DNA from: Magnetospira sp. QH-2
GTDB taxonomy: Bacteria > Pseudomonadota > Alphaproteobacteria > Rhodospirillales > Magnetospiraceae
Assembly (NCBI RefSeq): GCF_000968135.1
Contig: NZ_FO538765.1
Span: forward strand, 2,309,819 to 2,373,818
Direction of reading: 5' to 3'
Length of the DNA: 64,000 nt
A program made the position numbers and the translations under genes. Under the pieces are notes generated by a model, which was not told where the DNA came from, did no database searches, and worked only from the letters and a program-made list of their open reading frames with translations. Below are positions 53,332 through 63,029 of the stretch, piece by piece. The first letter of the stretch is position 1. Every line of letters starts with the position of its first letter.

Positions 53332-54419
53332 AACCAGGCTGCGAGGATCCCGGCTGCGGCGAAGGCGGCATTGATGCCGGGGCCATGGTGGTCTCGCCGG
53401 ATGTCACGTCCGAGGAATTCGACCTCGGCGCCTATGTAAATGGGGTCTGCCATGGTCCGCGATCCAACAAGGTGGCGGTTGGTCTTGGAGATGGCCGGGT
53501 ATTGGCCGCCCCGATCTCTCGCATGGACGCGTTGAAAGAGATCAGTCGCCACGAAGGGGTGGTTTCAGCCCTGGCTCCTTTTGGCGAGGGCTTCATTTCG
53601 GGCGGTGACGATGGGCGCGTGCTGTTCAGCCGACCTGACGGTGGTGTCGAGGAACTGCATCACTTCGAGGATCAATGGGTCGAACACATGGCGGTTCACG
53701 AAGCAACCGGCACCATCGCCGTCACCGTGGGTCGTGATATCCATCTTCTCGATCGAGACGGCAACGCGGTTGGCGTTTGCGGGCCTCATCAAAGCACCCT
53801 TTCCGGCTTGGCGCTATCGGCAGATGGAACCATGGTCGCGGCCTCCCACTACGATGGGGCCACCCTTTGGACCGCTGGGGCCGACAAGCCCTCCAACAAG
53901 CTCTATTGGAAAGGCTCCCATACCGGTGTCACGCTGAGCCCCAACAATCGGTATCTGGTCACCGCGACCCAGGAAAAGGAACTCCACTGCTGGAATCTCG
54001 AGACCGGCAAGGACATGAAAATGAGCGGTTATCCGGCGAAGATCCGATCATTGGATTGGACACATGACGGGCGTTTCCTTGCTGCCGCCGGGGCCGATGT
54101 GCTGACCAGTTGGTCCTTTGACGGATCGGGGCCATCCGGCAGGCCGCCACTGGAACTGGGCTATGTCTTCAACGCCGTCGTCTCGTCGGTCGCCGTCCAC
54201 CCGCATCTACCCCTTGTTATCGGAGGCTACGACAGCGGCACGGTTTTGATCGGCGATATCGAGCGAGGAGATGCTCTGATCGCCCGGCCAACCGGGCAAG
54301 GGTCGATTACCGCCACCTGTTGGGGCGGTGATACCCATACCGCCATTTGCGGCACCGCGGATGGCAAATTGGCCTGTATGACGATCAGTGGCGAAATGCT
54401 ACAGCGTCCTGTATCTTGA
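53313..54419 (+). CDS. WD40-repeat protein linked to CobW
   Basis: A 368-residue soluble protein. It starts MYSGCVKPGCEDPGCGEGGI, a cysteine-rich head that may bind metal, then about seven WD40-like blades (VVSALAPFGEGFISGGDDGR, HTGVTLSPNNRYLVTATQ, IRSLDWTHDGRFLAAAGAD). The ATG at 53313 follows AAGGAG and overlaps the CobW gene end by 19 bp. The tight linkage suggests a scaffold or metal-handling partner of CobW or of the CbiMNQO transporter; exact role unknown. Confidence 0.87.
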   Translation: MYSGCVKPGCEDPGCGEGGIDAGAMVVSPDVTSEEFDLGAYVNGVCHGPRSNKVAVGLGDGRVLAAPISRMDALKEISRHEGVVSALAPFGEGFISGGDDGRVLFSRPDGGVEELHHFEDQWVEHMAVHEATGTIAVTVGRDIHLLDRDGNAVGVCGPHQSTLSGLALSADGTMVAASHYDGATLWTAGADKPSNKLYWKGSHTGVTLSPNNRYLVTATQEKELHCWNLETGKDMKMSGYPAKIRSLDWTHDGRFLAAAGADVLTSWSFDGSGPSGRPPLELGYVFNAVVSSVAVHPHLPLVIGGYDSGTVLIGDIERGDALIARPTGQGSITATCWGGDTHTAICGTADGKLACMTISGEMLQRPVS

Positions 54420-54442
54420 TCCCGATTCTGGGGGACTGAACC

Positions 54443-55111
54443 ATGCATATTGTTGAAGGCTACCTTCCCATCGAACACGCGATCGGCTGGAGCCTTGCCG
54501 CCGCGCCGTTCGTCGCCTACAGCGTTCGAAAGACCAGCAAGCTGTTGGCCGAGAAGCCTCAATTGAAGCTTTTATTTGCCGCTTCTGGTGCCTTTGCCTT
54601 TGTCTTGTCGGCATTGAAGCTGCCGTCGGTCACGGGCAGCACCTCCCATCCCACCGGTATCGGTATGGGGACCGTCTTGTTCGGACCGGCGGTGATGCCG
54701 TTGATCGGTAGTATTGTATTGGTGTTTCAAGCCCTGTTGCTGGCTCATGGAGGCCTTACGACATTGGGCGCCAATATCTTTTCGCTTGCCGTGGTCGGAC
54801 CTTGGCTTGCCTGGATGGTCTATCGGGGTCTGATGGGGATGAATGCCAACCTATCGGTTGCCGTGTTCATGGCGGCCATCGTGGCCAATCTGGGCACCTA
54901 CATGACCACGGCCACGCAGTTGGCCTTGGCCTTTCCCGACCCAATCAGCGGCATCGGCGGCTCAATGATCAAATTCACCAGCGTCTTTGCTCTGACTCAG
55001 GTGCCCTTGGCGATCAGCGAGGCCCTCCTGACCGTTGTGGTCATCAATCTCCTGCGCACCAATGCCATGCAGGAGTTGGTGCTATTGAAGTTTGCCGGGA
55101 GGCAAGGATGA
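54443..55111 (+). CDS. cbiM: Cobalt ECF transporter substrate protein CbiM
   Basis: A 222-residue membrane protein with the CbiM N-terminus MHIVEGYLP, whose first residues and His2 form the metal site. Other traits are [20 protein letters not shown] and [18 protein letters not shown]. It is the metal-binding S-component of the ECF transporter for Co2+. It overlaps cbiN by ATGA. Confidence 0.95.
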   Translation: MHIVEGYLPIEHAIGWSLAAAPFVAYSVRKTSKLLAEKPQLKLLFAASGAFAFVLSALKLPSVTGSTSHPTGIGMGTVLFGPAVMPLIGSIVLVFQALLLAHGGLTTLGANIFSLAVVGPWLAWMVYRGLMGMNANLSVAVFMAAIVANLGTYMTTATQLALAFPDPISGIGGSMIKFTSVFALTQVPLAISEALLTVVVINLLRTNAMQELVLLKFAGRQG

Positions 55112-55410
55112 ACGCGTCATCTACCAATATTTTGTTGCTGCTGGCCGCCGTGGCGGTGATTGCCGTGCCGTTGCTGCTGGGGATCGACGGCGAGTACGCC
55201 GGTACCGATGGTCAGGCGGTGGGCGTGATCGAGGATACCTCGCCCAATTACAAGCCCTGGGTCGACCATGTCTGGAGCCCGCCTTCCGGAGAAGTGGAGA
55301 GTATGCTATTCACGCTACAGGCCGCTTTGGGAGCCGGACTTTTGGGCTACTTCATCGGTTCACGGAGAGCCCGCCGCAAAGCGGAGAATTCGACGGTGGA
55401 AACCGAATGA
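55108..55410 (+). CDS. cbiN: Cobalt transport accessory protein CbiN
   Basis: A 100-residue protein with two membrane helices ([18 protein letters not shown] and [20 protein letters not shown]) and the conserved periplasmic part [10 protein letters not shown], then [20 protein letters not shown]. CbiN aids metal loading of CbiM. The ATG at 55108 overlaps the cbiM stop. Confidence 0.92.
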   Translation: MNASSTNILLLLAAVAVIAVPLLLGIDGEYAGTDGQAVGVIEDTSPNYKPWVDHVWSPPSGEVESMLFTLQAALGAGLLGYFIGSRRARRKAENSTVETE

Positions 55411-55422
55411 GGTCGGACAACC

Positions 55423-56181
55423 ATGCGGTTCCTGGATGCCAGTGCCCACTGCAACGGGTGGTCCCATCACCATGCAGGTGAAAAGCTGCTGTTCGCCTTC
55501 GGGATGATCGCAATTCTGTACGTCGCTGATCCTCTCGCAGCTGCTCCCCTGGTTGCCTTGGTAATGGCCTGCGCGGCTTGGCTGGGCGCCGGCGTACCAT
55601 TGCCCACCTACTTGAAAACAGTCGCGATTCCCGCCGGGTTTCTGATCGTCAGCCTACCGATACTGCTGATCTCGGTTTCCTGGACCCCTGCGTTTCAGAT
55701 CACTTTGGCCTGGGAGACCCTGACGGCCAGCGGACAGGTCTTGGCCCGGGCCCTGGGTGCCATGAGCTGCCTTGCATTTTTGATCCTGACCACCCCTGCC
55801 CCCAGAATTCTGGTTTTTTTCGGCGCCCGCGGATTGCCCAAACCGGTGTTGGAGATGGTATTTCTAATCTATCGCTTCTCCTTCATCCTGTTCGATCAAC
55901 TGGTCAACGGGTTCCGCTCTCAACAGGCTCGCGGTGGCTATGACAACCTGAGGACCGGCTTATCCTCCAGCGGTCTCCTTGCTTCAACCTTGCTGGGTCG
56001 CGCCCTGGCCCAGGGACGCCGCATGGAAGCCGGGTTGGCTTGTCGCGGGTTCGAGGGCAGTTTTGAAACCGTATCGCGCGGAGGCACCCTCTCCTATCGC
56101 CGCCTTGGTTTCATTGGTGCTGGATTGATACTTGTTCTAGCGGCCAGCCTCTGGATGGAGCAGGGAATGCCATGGACATGA
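55423..56181 (+). CDS. cbiQ: ECF transporter transmembrane protein CbiQ
   Basis: A 252-residue membrane protein with about five or six helices. The cytoplasmic coupling region includes ARGGYDNLRTGLSSSG and GRRMEAGLACRGFEG, which match the Ala-Arg-Gly motifs of the T-component that contacts the ATPase. It starts 12 bp after cbiN and overlaps cbiO by 10 bp. Confidence 0.92.
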   Translation: MRFLDASAHCNGWSHHHAGEKLLFAFGMIAILYVADPLAAAPLVALVMACAAWLGAGVPLPTYLKTVAIPAGFLIVSLPILLISVSWTPAFQITLAWETLTASGQVLARALGAMSCLAFLILTTPAPRILVFFGARGLPKPVLEMVFLIYRFSFILFDQLVNGFRSQQARGGYDNLRTGLSSSGLLASTLLGRALAQGRRMEAGLACRGFEGSFETVSRGGTLSYRRLGFIGAGLILVLAASLWMEQGMPWT

Positions 56182-57029
56182 AAGGGCAGACTTTGCCTGC
56201 CATGGAAGTCCGCGGTGTCACCTATCGTTACCCCGGTGGCGACTTCGGGCTGAGCGATTTGAATCTGACCATCCGCCGCAGGCGGCGGCTGGCGGTCCTG
56301 GGTGCCAATGGATCGGGGAAATCAACCCTGCTCATGCATTTGAACGGAGCCTTGAAACCGGACAAGGGCGAGATCCTGCTGGATGATGCACCCATGGGCT
56401 ATGGACGGGCGCAACTTCGGGACTGGCGGCAGCGCGTAGGGGTGGTTTTACAGAACCCCGATGACATGCTGTTTGCCACCACTGTCTACGAAGATGTGGC
56501 CTATGGTCCAAAAAACCGGGGCCTTCCCGTTTCCGACGTCGAGACGATAACCACCCGGGTATTGGCGTGGCTGGATCTATCCGAGTTGGCTGACCGCCCT
56601 CCTCATATGCTCAGCTACGGACAGAGAAAACGAGTGGCCATCGCGGGTATTGTGGCCATGGAACCTCAGGTGATCGTGCTGGACGAACCAACGGCCGGAT
56701 TGGATTCCTGGGCATCAAAAAAACTGATCGAATGCCTCGATCGATTGGAAGAAACCGGGACCACGTTTGTCTTCGCAACCCACGACGCGCACCTCGTGTT
56801 GGAATGGGCCGACGACGTCGCCTTGTTCAAGGACGGCTCGGTGGTTTTTCAGGGAACCACGACCGAATACGTGCAGCGGTCCGACCGGATGGATGACCCG
56901 GGCATCCCCAGGCCCGCCGTGTTCGGATTTCTAGATCTCCTCTTTGCCGACGAACGGTTTGACGCCCAAGAGAGGGACGCTGCACGGGAGAAATATATTT
57001 CCTTCCTGCGCGGGTCCACCCTCGGATAA
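56172..57029 (+). CDS. cbiO: ECF transporter ATP-binding protein CbiO
   Basis: A 285-residue ATPase. Walker A is LGANGSGKSTLLMHL near residue 39, the Q-loop is VLQNPDDMLF, the signature reads LSYGQRKRVAIAGIVA, Walker B is VIVLDEPTAGLDSW and the switch His is FATHDAH. A C-terminal tail of about 40 residues follows. It completes the CbiMNQO cobalt importer. Confidence 0.95.
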   Translation: MDMKGQTLPAMEVRGVTYRYPGGDFGLSDLNLTIRRRRRLAVLGANGSGKSTLLMHLNGALKPDKGEILLDDAPMGYGRAQLRDWRQRVGVVLQNPDDMLFATTVYEDVAYGPKNRGLPVSDVETITTRVLAWLDLSELADRPPHMLSYGQRKRVAIAGIVAMEPQVIVLDEPTAGLDSWASKKLIECLDRLEETGTTFVFATHDAHLVLEWADDVALFKDGSVVFQGTTTEYVQRSDRMDDPGIPRPAVFGFLDLLFADERFDAQERDAAREKYISFLRGSTLG

Positions 57030-57126
57030 TCTGATGTCGATCCAAGGTGGGAGATCAGTTGTATTTCCGGATCGGTGGAGAGTAATTCCAGAAAACTAAC
57101 CCTATGATAAACCTCGGAGGCTTATT

Positions 57127-60100
57127 TTGCGGCATGGTGTTGGACTGACGATCGGCTTCGGACTTTTAGTCTCCCTGCTTTTCCCGGCGAGCGCCTTTGC
57201 CGCCCCCGCCCAATGGATCGCGGTCAAAAACGGTAAGCTGCCGACTAATAGCGTCATCGGTGGGTCAATCCCAGGACGCAAGTTCGCCGTCTGTCGGTCG
57301 CAGTTCCAGAACGGCAAGCACATCGGCAAGGTCGCCAAGGGCGTCTGCTCTTTCGGCTGGGGCTGGAAGGAGCAGAAGGCCACCAAGGATTTCGAGGTTC
57401 TGGTCGCACCCGCGCCATCGATCAAATGGGTTCCCGCCAAGGGAAGCAAGCCACCCAAAGGCAGCCTCGTCGGCGGCGCCAACGATCAACGGGTCTGCCG
57501 CGCCAAGCACAAGGAAGGCACCTACCCGGGTAAAACCTACAAGGGGAAGTGCAATATCCCCTATCGGGGCAAGGAAGTGGCCAAGGCGCCGTTCGACTAT
57601 CTGGTGGTCACGGCTGAAAAACCGGCTGAAAAACCCTCGCAAACCCTCAAATCCCTGAGCGAGCTGCCTTTCGACGCCAAGAACCTGAAGAAGACCGTCG
57701 AGGGAAACCTGCTTTCCAGGATCCCCCTGGTCGGATCCGACTTGGTCAGCCAGATCGCCACGATCTTCGCCGCCAACAGTCAGGCCAAATGGGCCGAATA
57801 CGAGAATTACTATGGCACCCGGCTGACCTGGAAGCAGAAGCATCACCTCTGGCTGTTTATCGAAAAGCCCGCCGGGGCGACCAAGGGGACCGGTGGGTCG
57901 GGTGTCGGCGCCAGCATGTTCCTGCATATTCCGGGGCGCCTCACCCCCAACCTGCCGGGCCGGGTCTTGGCCCTGTTCAAGGGCGCGGACCTGGAACACC
58001 TGATTGTCTCCGGCGTGGCCACGGGACCGAAGGAGACAAACCGCGACAGCCGCAAGCGCGAGGATATCAAGGTCGCCGACCTGCCCAAGCCCTTGCGCGA
58101 GCGGATCAAGAAAACCTACAAGGGCATGGTCTCATTCCCGCCCGCCATTCAAGCCCTGGCCTCCATCGAGGCCAAAGGGCTGCTTAAGGGAGCCCTGGAC
58201 TCCTTCGGCTTTCCCCACAAGGACCTGACCCTGCGTGTCGGCATGGAACAACCGGAATACAGCGTCATGGGAAATGACGGGGGAGACGAACCGGAAGAGG
58301 CCGGAGGCGACGATTCCGGACAAACCTTCTACGCCGAACTGATCCGACGCGGCAAATGGAGCAAGCCGTTTAATCTGGCCGGGGTAACCCTGTGGGATTC
58401 CACGGTGGGCATCAACACCGAGTTGAAGATGCTGGTCTCCGGCCATGGCACCATCAACAAGAACAACAAGGCGGTGCTCTATTACAATGGCCCCTTCCCA
58501 CGCCAAAACGTGCCGCCCAGCGAGTTCAAGGATCTGGCCTTCGCCTTGGGCGCCGCCGAGATTTCCTATGCTCAGTACCTGAACCTCATGCTGTCGCTGC
58601 AGGTGCCGACTTCACCGGGCAAGAGCCTCAATTTCATCAACGATGTGGGCGGCTTCTTCAATGGCGCGGGCAAGCTGTTGCGCGATGGGGCCTCAAAGCT
58701 GCCCTTGGGCGTGTTGAAGATCACCCACAATCCCTTACGCGGCTACAAGCCGAAATCCGGCGATTTTCCACCGCCTAGAATGTTCAATATCCACGCCATC
58801 GGCCCCGATGGATCCATGGGCGAAGGCAAGGACGAGCGCAAGGGCCCGCTGATTGCCCTGCGCGGCCATGGGACGCTGCTGGGCAAGAATCTGGCCGACT
58901 TCAACGGGGAACTGTCCCGAAGCGGCTTGGAAGCCCGGGGCGGCTTCGGCGACAAAATCAAGCTGGGGCCGTTTGGATCCATCGGGACAACGGGCAACGT
59001 GAGCACCTACATCGGCCCGGACAAGACCAAGCCGTTGCACCTGTCCTTGTCGGGGGACCTGAAGGCGGGGCCGCTGGCAAACCGGTCATTTAGAACCTCG
59101 TTCAACAAGAACGGCGCCCACTTCCACAGCCCGGCGGAGTGCGCCACGGCGTTCGTCGTCAAGGCCGAGGTGGGATCGGCGAACCTGGGAAGACTGTCTT
59201 TCGACTCGCTGCCGCTCAAGGTGGTTCCCAAGCCGGGCATGGTCGCCGAATGCGCCGCCAAAGGCCTCAAGGATGCCGCCGAGTACACGGCCAAAATGGC
59301 CAAAAAAGGGGTCCAGGCAGCGGCTAGCGCGGCGAAAGTCGGCACCAAGGGCGCAAAAAAGGCCCTCAGACAATTGAACAAGGCGGCGAATGCGGCAAAA
59401 AAAGCCGCCGAGGCCATGAAAAACGCCGATCAGGCCGCCCAAGCCGCCGTGGAAATGTCCTTCGCCGCCGTCGGTGGCGTAAAAAACGTACTCAACAGCA
59501 CCTTTAAGGCCGTAGTCAATGTGGCCGACAAGGCATCCTGTTTCTTCAAAAGCTGCAACCTGCCGCACATTCCCGGCAAATGGAGCAACCCGGAAATCTT
59601 CACCAAGGATATTGTCGATCTCAGCCTGACCTATGAGAACGACCTGCTCTATGTGCTGCGTGACGGACGGGCCTTCCGCCATCGCATGAACCGCGACGGG
59701 GATGGCCGCTATCGCAAGTTCCAGGGCGCCCAGGAGATCAAGCGGCCCAAAGGCGCGGCGCTGTTCCGTATCGACGGGGTGATCGGATCGGGCCAGTACC
59801 CCACCGGAGCGGTGGCCCTTGACCGCAATGGGCGGGTCTATTTCAGCTCCTCCCGGGGCCAGCCGTTCAAGCCGGCCCAGGGCACCATGCGGGCCATGGA
59901 CGTGAGTGCCAGTGCCACCCATATCTGGATCGCCCGCGCCGACGGCCCCAAAGGTGGCATGATCATGCGCGCGCCCCTCGATCAGTTCCCCAACTTCAGT
60001 TGGGAAACGTCGAACGGTGTTGGATTGCGGGTCGACGCCACGCGGGATAACAGAGCCTGGATTCTGGCCCATGACCCGAAGTCACCGATCAAGCAGTGGC

Positions 60101-60381
60101 GAGTCTGGGAGCCGAAGAGCCACTACAACAATTGGGCGCCGCAGCAGGCCTGGGGCGTGGAGATCACCACCAGTTCCGACAAGACGCCGAAGATCTGGCT
60201 GACCCAGATGGCCAGCAAGTACGGCGGTCCGCTGTTCAACTGGACCGGCAACGGTTCCAAGTACCAGCAGTTCCATGGTGGGGGAACCCTCATCGCGGCG
60301 GGGCGCAACGGCACCATGGCCATGGTCAATGGCTATGGGCGGGCCTATCTGGCGGTGAACAGCTATTCCAAGGTGGAATAG
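57127..60381 (+). CDS. Large exported DM9/tectonin-like protein
   Basis: A 1084-residue protein with signal peptide (GLTIGFGLLVSLLFPASAFA). Residues about 28-95 and 98-160 are two DM9 (DUF3421) repeats (WVPAKGSKPPKGSLVGGAND). A long central part (200-690) of unknown fold follows, then an Ala/Lys-rich helical segment (KKGVQAAASAAKVGTKGAKK), and residues about 830-1084 resemble a tectonin propeller (GRAFRHRMNRDGDG, RNGRVYFSSSRGQP, RDNRAWILAH). The start appears to be TTG at 57127 after CGGAGG. DM9 and tectonin modules bind glycans in other proteins. Confidence 0.8.
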   Translation: MRHGVGLTIGFGLLVSLLFPASAFAAPAQWIAVKNGKLPTNSVIGGSIPGRKFAVCRSQFQNGKHIGKVAKGVCSFGWGWKEQKATKDFEVLVAPAPSIKWVPAKGSKPPKGSLVGGANDQRVCRAKHKEGTYPGKTYKGKCNIPYRGKEVAKAPFDYLVVTAEKPAEKPSQTLKSLSELPFDAKNLKKTVEGNLLSRIPLVGSDLVSQIATIFAANSQAKWAEYENYYGTRLTWKQKHHLWLFIEKPAGATKGTGGSGVGASMFLHIPGRLTPNLPGRVLALFKGADLEHLIVSGVATGPKETNRDSRKREDIKVADLPKPLRERIKKTYKGMVSFPPAIQALASIEAKGLLKGALDSFGFPHKDLTLRVGMEQPEYSVMGNDGGDEPEEAGGDDSGQTFYAELIRRGKWSKPFNLAGVTLWDSTVGINTELKMLVSGHGTINKNNKAVLYYNGPFPRQNVPPSEFKDLAFALGAAEISYAQYLNLMLSLQVPTSPGKSLNFINDVGGFFNGAGKLLRDGASKLPLGVLKITHNPLRGYKPKSGDFPPPRMFNIHAIGPDGSMGEGKDERKGPLIALRGHGTLLGKNLADFNGELSRSGLEARGGFGDKIKLGPFGSIGTTGNVSTYIGPDKTKPLHLSLSGDLKAGPLANRSFRTSFNKNGAHFHSPAECATAFVVKAEVGSANLGRLSFDSLPLKVVPKPGMVAECAAKGLKDAAEYTAKMAKKGVQAAASAAKVGTKGAKKALRQLNKAANAAKKAAEAMKNADQAAQAAVEMSFAAVGGVKNVLNSTFKAVVNVADKASCFFKSCNLPHIPGKWSNPEIFTKDIVDLSLTYENDLLYVLRDGRAFRHRMNRDGDGRYRKFQGAQEIKRPKGAALFRIDGVIGSGQYPTGAVALDRNGRVYFSSSRGQPFKPAQGTMRAMDVSASATHIWIARADGPKGGMIMRAPLDQFPNFSWETSNGVGLRVDATRDNRAWILAHDPKSPIKQWRVWEPKSHYNNWAPQQAWGVEITTSSDKTPKIWLTQMASKYGGPLFNWTGNGSKYQQFHGGGTLIAAGRNGTMAMVNGYGRAYLAVNSYSKVE

Positions 60382-60390
60382 CCGGACGGC

Positions 60391-62994
60391 TCAATCGCGG
60401 GCCTTCTTGATCACCGGCGTGTTGCTTTCGTTGAACCAGGGGCGCCCCTCGGCATCCACGGCCACCCAATGGCTGGTGGTGTTGTTCACCTTATCGAACG
60501 TGCCGTTGGTACCGTTCCATTTACGCAGCACATTGCTGTCGTCGGAAATGTAGACGGTGCCGGTCACATCGCTGATACCGATGGTCAGGGCTTTGTTGAT
60601 TTTGTTGGTCGGGCGGAACTCGAACTTACTGCCGGTCCATTGGTTGACGTAGCTCTGCTGGTCGATCATCCAGACATCGCCGCCGGGCCCCACGGCGATA
60701 TAGTTCAGGTCCGTGTCGGTGCTCCACTTGGTGAAGGTTTCCTCATCCGGGCCCTTTGTGTAGAGGTAGTAGTTGCTGAGGGCATCAAAGACAACCACAT
60801 AGACGGTCCCATCCGCCCCCACGGCAATATCCGATGGCGTGAGGCTGCTGGAGATCGTGTATTCCTTCAGCGCATTATTGCGTTCACGGAAAATACCGGT
60901 TGTCGGGTTGGAAGTAACCGCCCAGATATCGCCATTCAGTCCAATATCGTAATCGGTGAAATCATAGGAGTTGCTGAAGAATGTGGTTTCTTCGTCGACG
61001 AACTTCCGTTTGCCGCTGTTGTACTTTTCCAGGTCTCCGCCCACCGTATAGGCCCAGATAACGCCGTCCGGATCCGATTGCAGCAAGGCATATTGGCCGC
61101 CAACCAGGGCCGTGAAACTGACTGTCTCGAATTTCATGTTCTTGGAAAAGGTGAAACCCGAGGCCTGGGTGGACACCACCGCCGCCGTATCACCGCTGCC
61201 GGTGGTGTCCCCGGTACTGCGGATACTGGCCACCCGGTCGCCGGCCTCGTCGCGATCGAAAAACTTCGAAGCCAGAGCCAGATTGGCAGAGGTCACCACC
61301 CACGGATACCCTTTGGGGCCAACCGCCACGGACAGCGGTGTATGGCCGGTGATATTGATTTTTTCAAATCTCTGTTTCTGGGCATCGAAGCGCATCAACT
61401 GATTGATATCAGACACAATGAAGACACTGCCATCCGGACCAACGGATAGGCTGATGGCTTTTTGCGAATATACCTTGCAAGGCGTGCTGTCACAGCGCTG
61501 AACAAGCTTGTCGGTGCGGATGGTCCAAGGGGTGCCGTCGGGCGCCAGAGCGACCACCGCCACATTGGTGCCCGAGATGAGATCGAAGCGGGTCATGGCC
61601 GCATTGAGCTTGTACAGACGCCCCAAGGCATCCGCCGCGACAACGTCTCCCTTGGATGAGATCGAGAGGTCCGACGCCGTGGCATTGACAATCTGCTTCC
61701 AGGCCAACCCCGTGTGACGGAAAACGCGCCCCAGTGCCGAGATGCCCCAAGGGTTGCCATCGGGATCCACGGCCAGTCGGACCAAAGAACCCGGGAAACT
61801 TTCGAAACGACTGCGGCTGTTGGACCACTTGGCCAAATTGCCGCCCGAGACCAGGGAAAATACGCTGCCGTCTTTGCCAATGGCCAATTGGGTCACCGAT
61901 TTGCGGGTGTTGGTGAACGTCAGATCGCCGCTGGCGGAAGTAGCGGCGGGATCCACTCCCCCGTCGATGTCGCCGATAGTCGGATTGACCGAGCCCGGTG
62001 CTTGCGCCGTCTGGGCGGTGGCGGCTTCGGCCTGAACCGGTTTGGCTACGATTTTCGAGGCTTGCACTGGGGCCGCATCGGCGGGAAGCGCGGCGGGTAC
62101 CGGCGCGACGACCGGCGGCGCCTGAAGGTCCGAGGCGATGGCCGGATCCGCCCTGGCTTCCCGAGCCCGGGGCACACTGGCCTTGGGGGTCTCGGCTTCG
62201 CCTTCCTCCTTACGGATTTTCTCCGGCGCGACCAGCAAGGTAGTGGCCATGATGGTTCCGTTAGCAAGCACCGCCCAAGGGCCGCCGTCGGGGGCGGCCG
62301 CAATCCCTATGGCATTATTGACTCCCTCGACCAAAACCCAGCGCCCCTGGGTCGGCTTCCAGGTCCGCACCCGGCCTTCGCCATCGGCAATGACGGCCAC
62401 ATCTTTGCCGTTGACCTCGATATCTCTGGCGCGACCGGGCAGATCCACCCATTGGGTGCCATCGTGAAAGTGGATGGCCCGGTCCTTGTCGATGATCCAG
62501 GGATGTCCCGCCGTATCCAAGGCAATCCGCACCGCGCTGCCCGGCTGGTCCCGCCATTCGCTGCGGAGCGGGTTCCATTTCTGGATGCGCCCGTCCTGGC
62601 GGGCGATATAAACATTGCCCAGGGCATCCGCGCCCACGTCGGCCACCTCCGTGGCCTTGTTTTCCCACCACAGCCCGTTGTAGCGGAAGACCACGCCTTC
62701 TCGATCAATGGCCCAGGGGCGGTTGCCGGTGGCCGCCGAAATACGGACGAAGCGGCCCGACATGGGGCGCCAGCGCTGCTGCTCGGCGTCCCAGCGCCAG
62801 GGCCGTCCGTCGGGGGCGAGGCGATAGGCCTGCCCTTCGGTATTGATCGACAAATCGATGGTCTTGCCGGGTACCTCGGTCCAAAGGGGGCCGGACGGTG
62901 GATTTTCCTGCGCCCGGATCGACGACGAAAGGAGACCGACCAACAAGGCCAGTCCGATCATTCGCCACGGAAATCGGGTCGGAGATCGGCTCAC
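60391..62994 (-). CDS. Exported tectonin-type beta-propeller protein
   Basis: An 867-residue protein with signal peptide (MIGLALLVGLLSSSIRA). Residues about 35-250 and 355-865 hold many tectonin-like repeats of the form (A/G)xDxxGxPW(x)I (DTAGHPWIIDKDRAIHFHDG, VDPDGNPWGISALGRVFRHT, GPGGDVWMIDQQSY). A Pro/Ala-rich linker (250-345) separates the two groups. It is downstream of, and in one operon with, a secretin gene; its last base lies 9 bp from the convergent DM9 protein gene. Surface binding is suggested by domain type. Confidence 0.88.
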   Translation of the reverse strand: MSRSPTRFPWRMIGLALLVGLLSSSIRAQENPPSGPLWTEVPGKTIDLSINTEGQAYRLAPDGRPWRWDAEQQRWRPMSGRFVRISAATGNRPWAIDREGVVFRYNGLWWENKATEVADVGADALGNVYIARQDGRIQKWNPLRSEWRDQPGSAVRIALDTAGHPWIIDKDRAIHFHDGTQWVDLPGRARDIEVNGKDVAVIADGEGRVRTWKPTQGRWVLVEGVNNAIGIAAAPDGGPWAVLANGTIMATTLLVAPEKIRKEEGEAETPKASVPRAREARADPAIASDLQAPPVVAPVPAALPADAAPVQASKIVAKPVQAEAATAQTAQAPGSVNPTIGDIDGGVDPAATSASGDLTFTNTRKSVTQLAIGKDGSVFSLVSGGNLAKWSNSRSRFESFPGSLVRLAVDPDGNPWGISALGRVFRHTGLAWKQIVNATASDLSISSKGDVVAADALGRLYKLNAAMTRFDLISGTNVAVVALAPDGTPWTIRTDKLVQRCDSTPCKVYSQKAISLSVGPDGSVFIVSDINQLMRFDAQKQRFEKINITGHTPLSVAVGPKGYPWVVTSANLALASKFFDRDEAGDRVASIRSTGDTTGSGDTAAVVSTQASGFTFSKNMKFETVSFTALVGGQYALLQSDPDGVIWAYTVGGDLEKYNSGKRKFVDEETTFFSNSYDFTDYDIGLNGDIWAVTSNPTTGIFRERNNALKEYTISSSLTPSDIAVGADGTVYVVVFDALSNYYLYTKGPDEETFTKWSTDTDLNYIAVGPGGDVWMIDQQSYVNQWTGSKFEFRPTNKINKALTIGISDVTGTVYISDDSNVLRKWNGTNGTFDKVNNTTSHWVAVDAEGRPWFNESNTPVIKKARD

Positions 62995-63029
62995 GGAAGC
63001 CCCCTCTTCAAATCACTGTTAGCCGGAAC

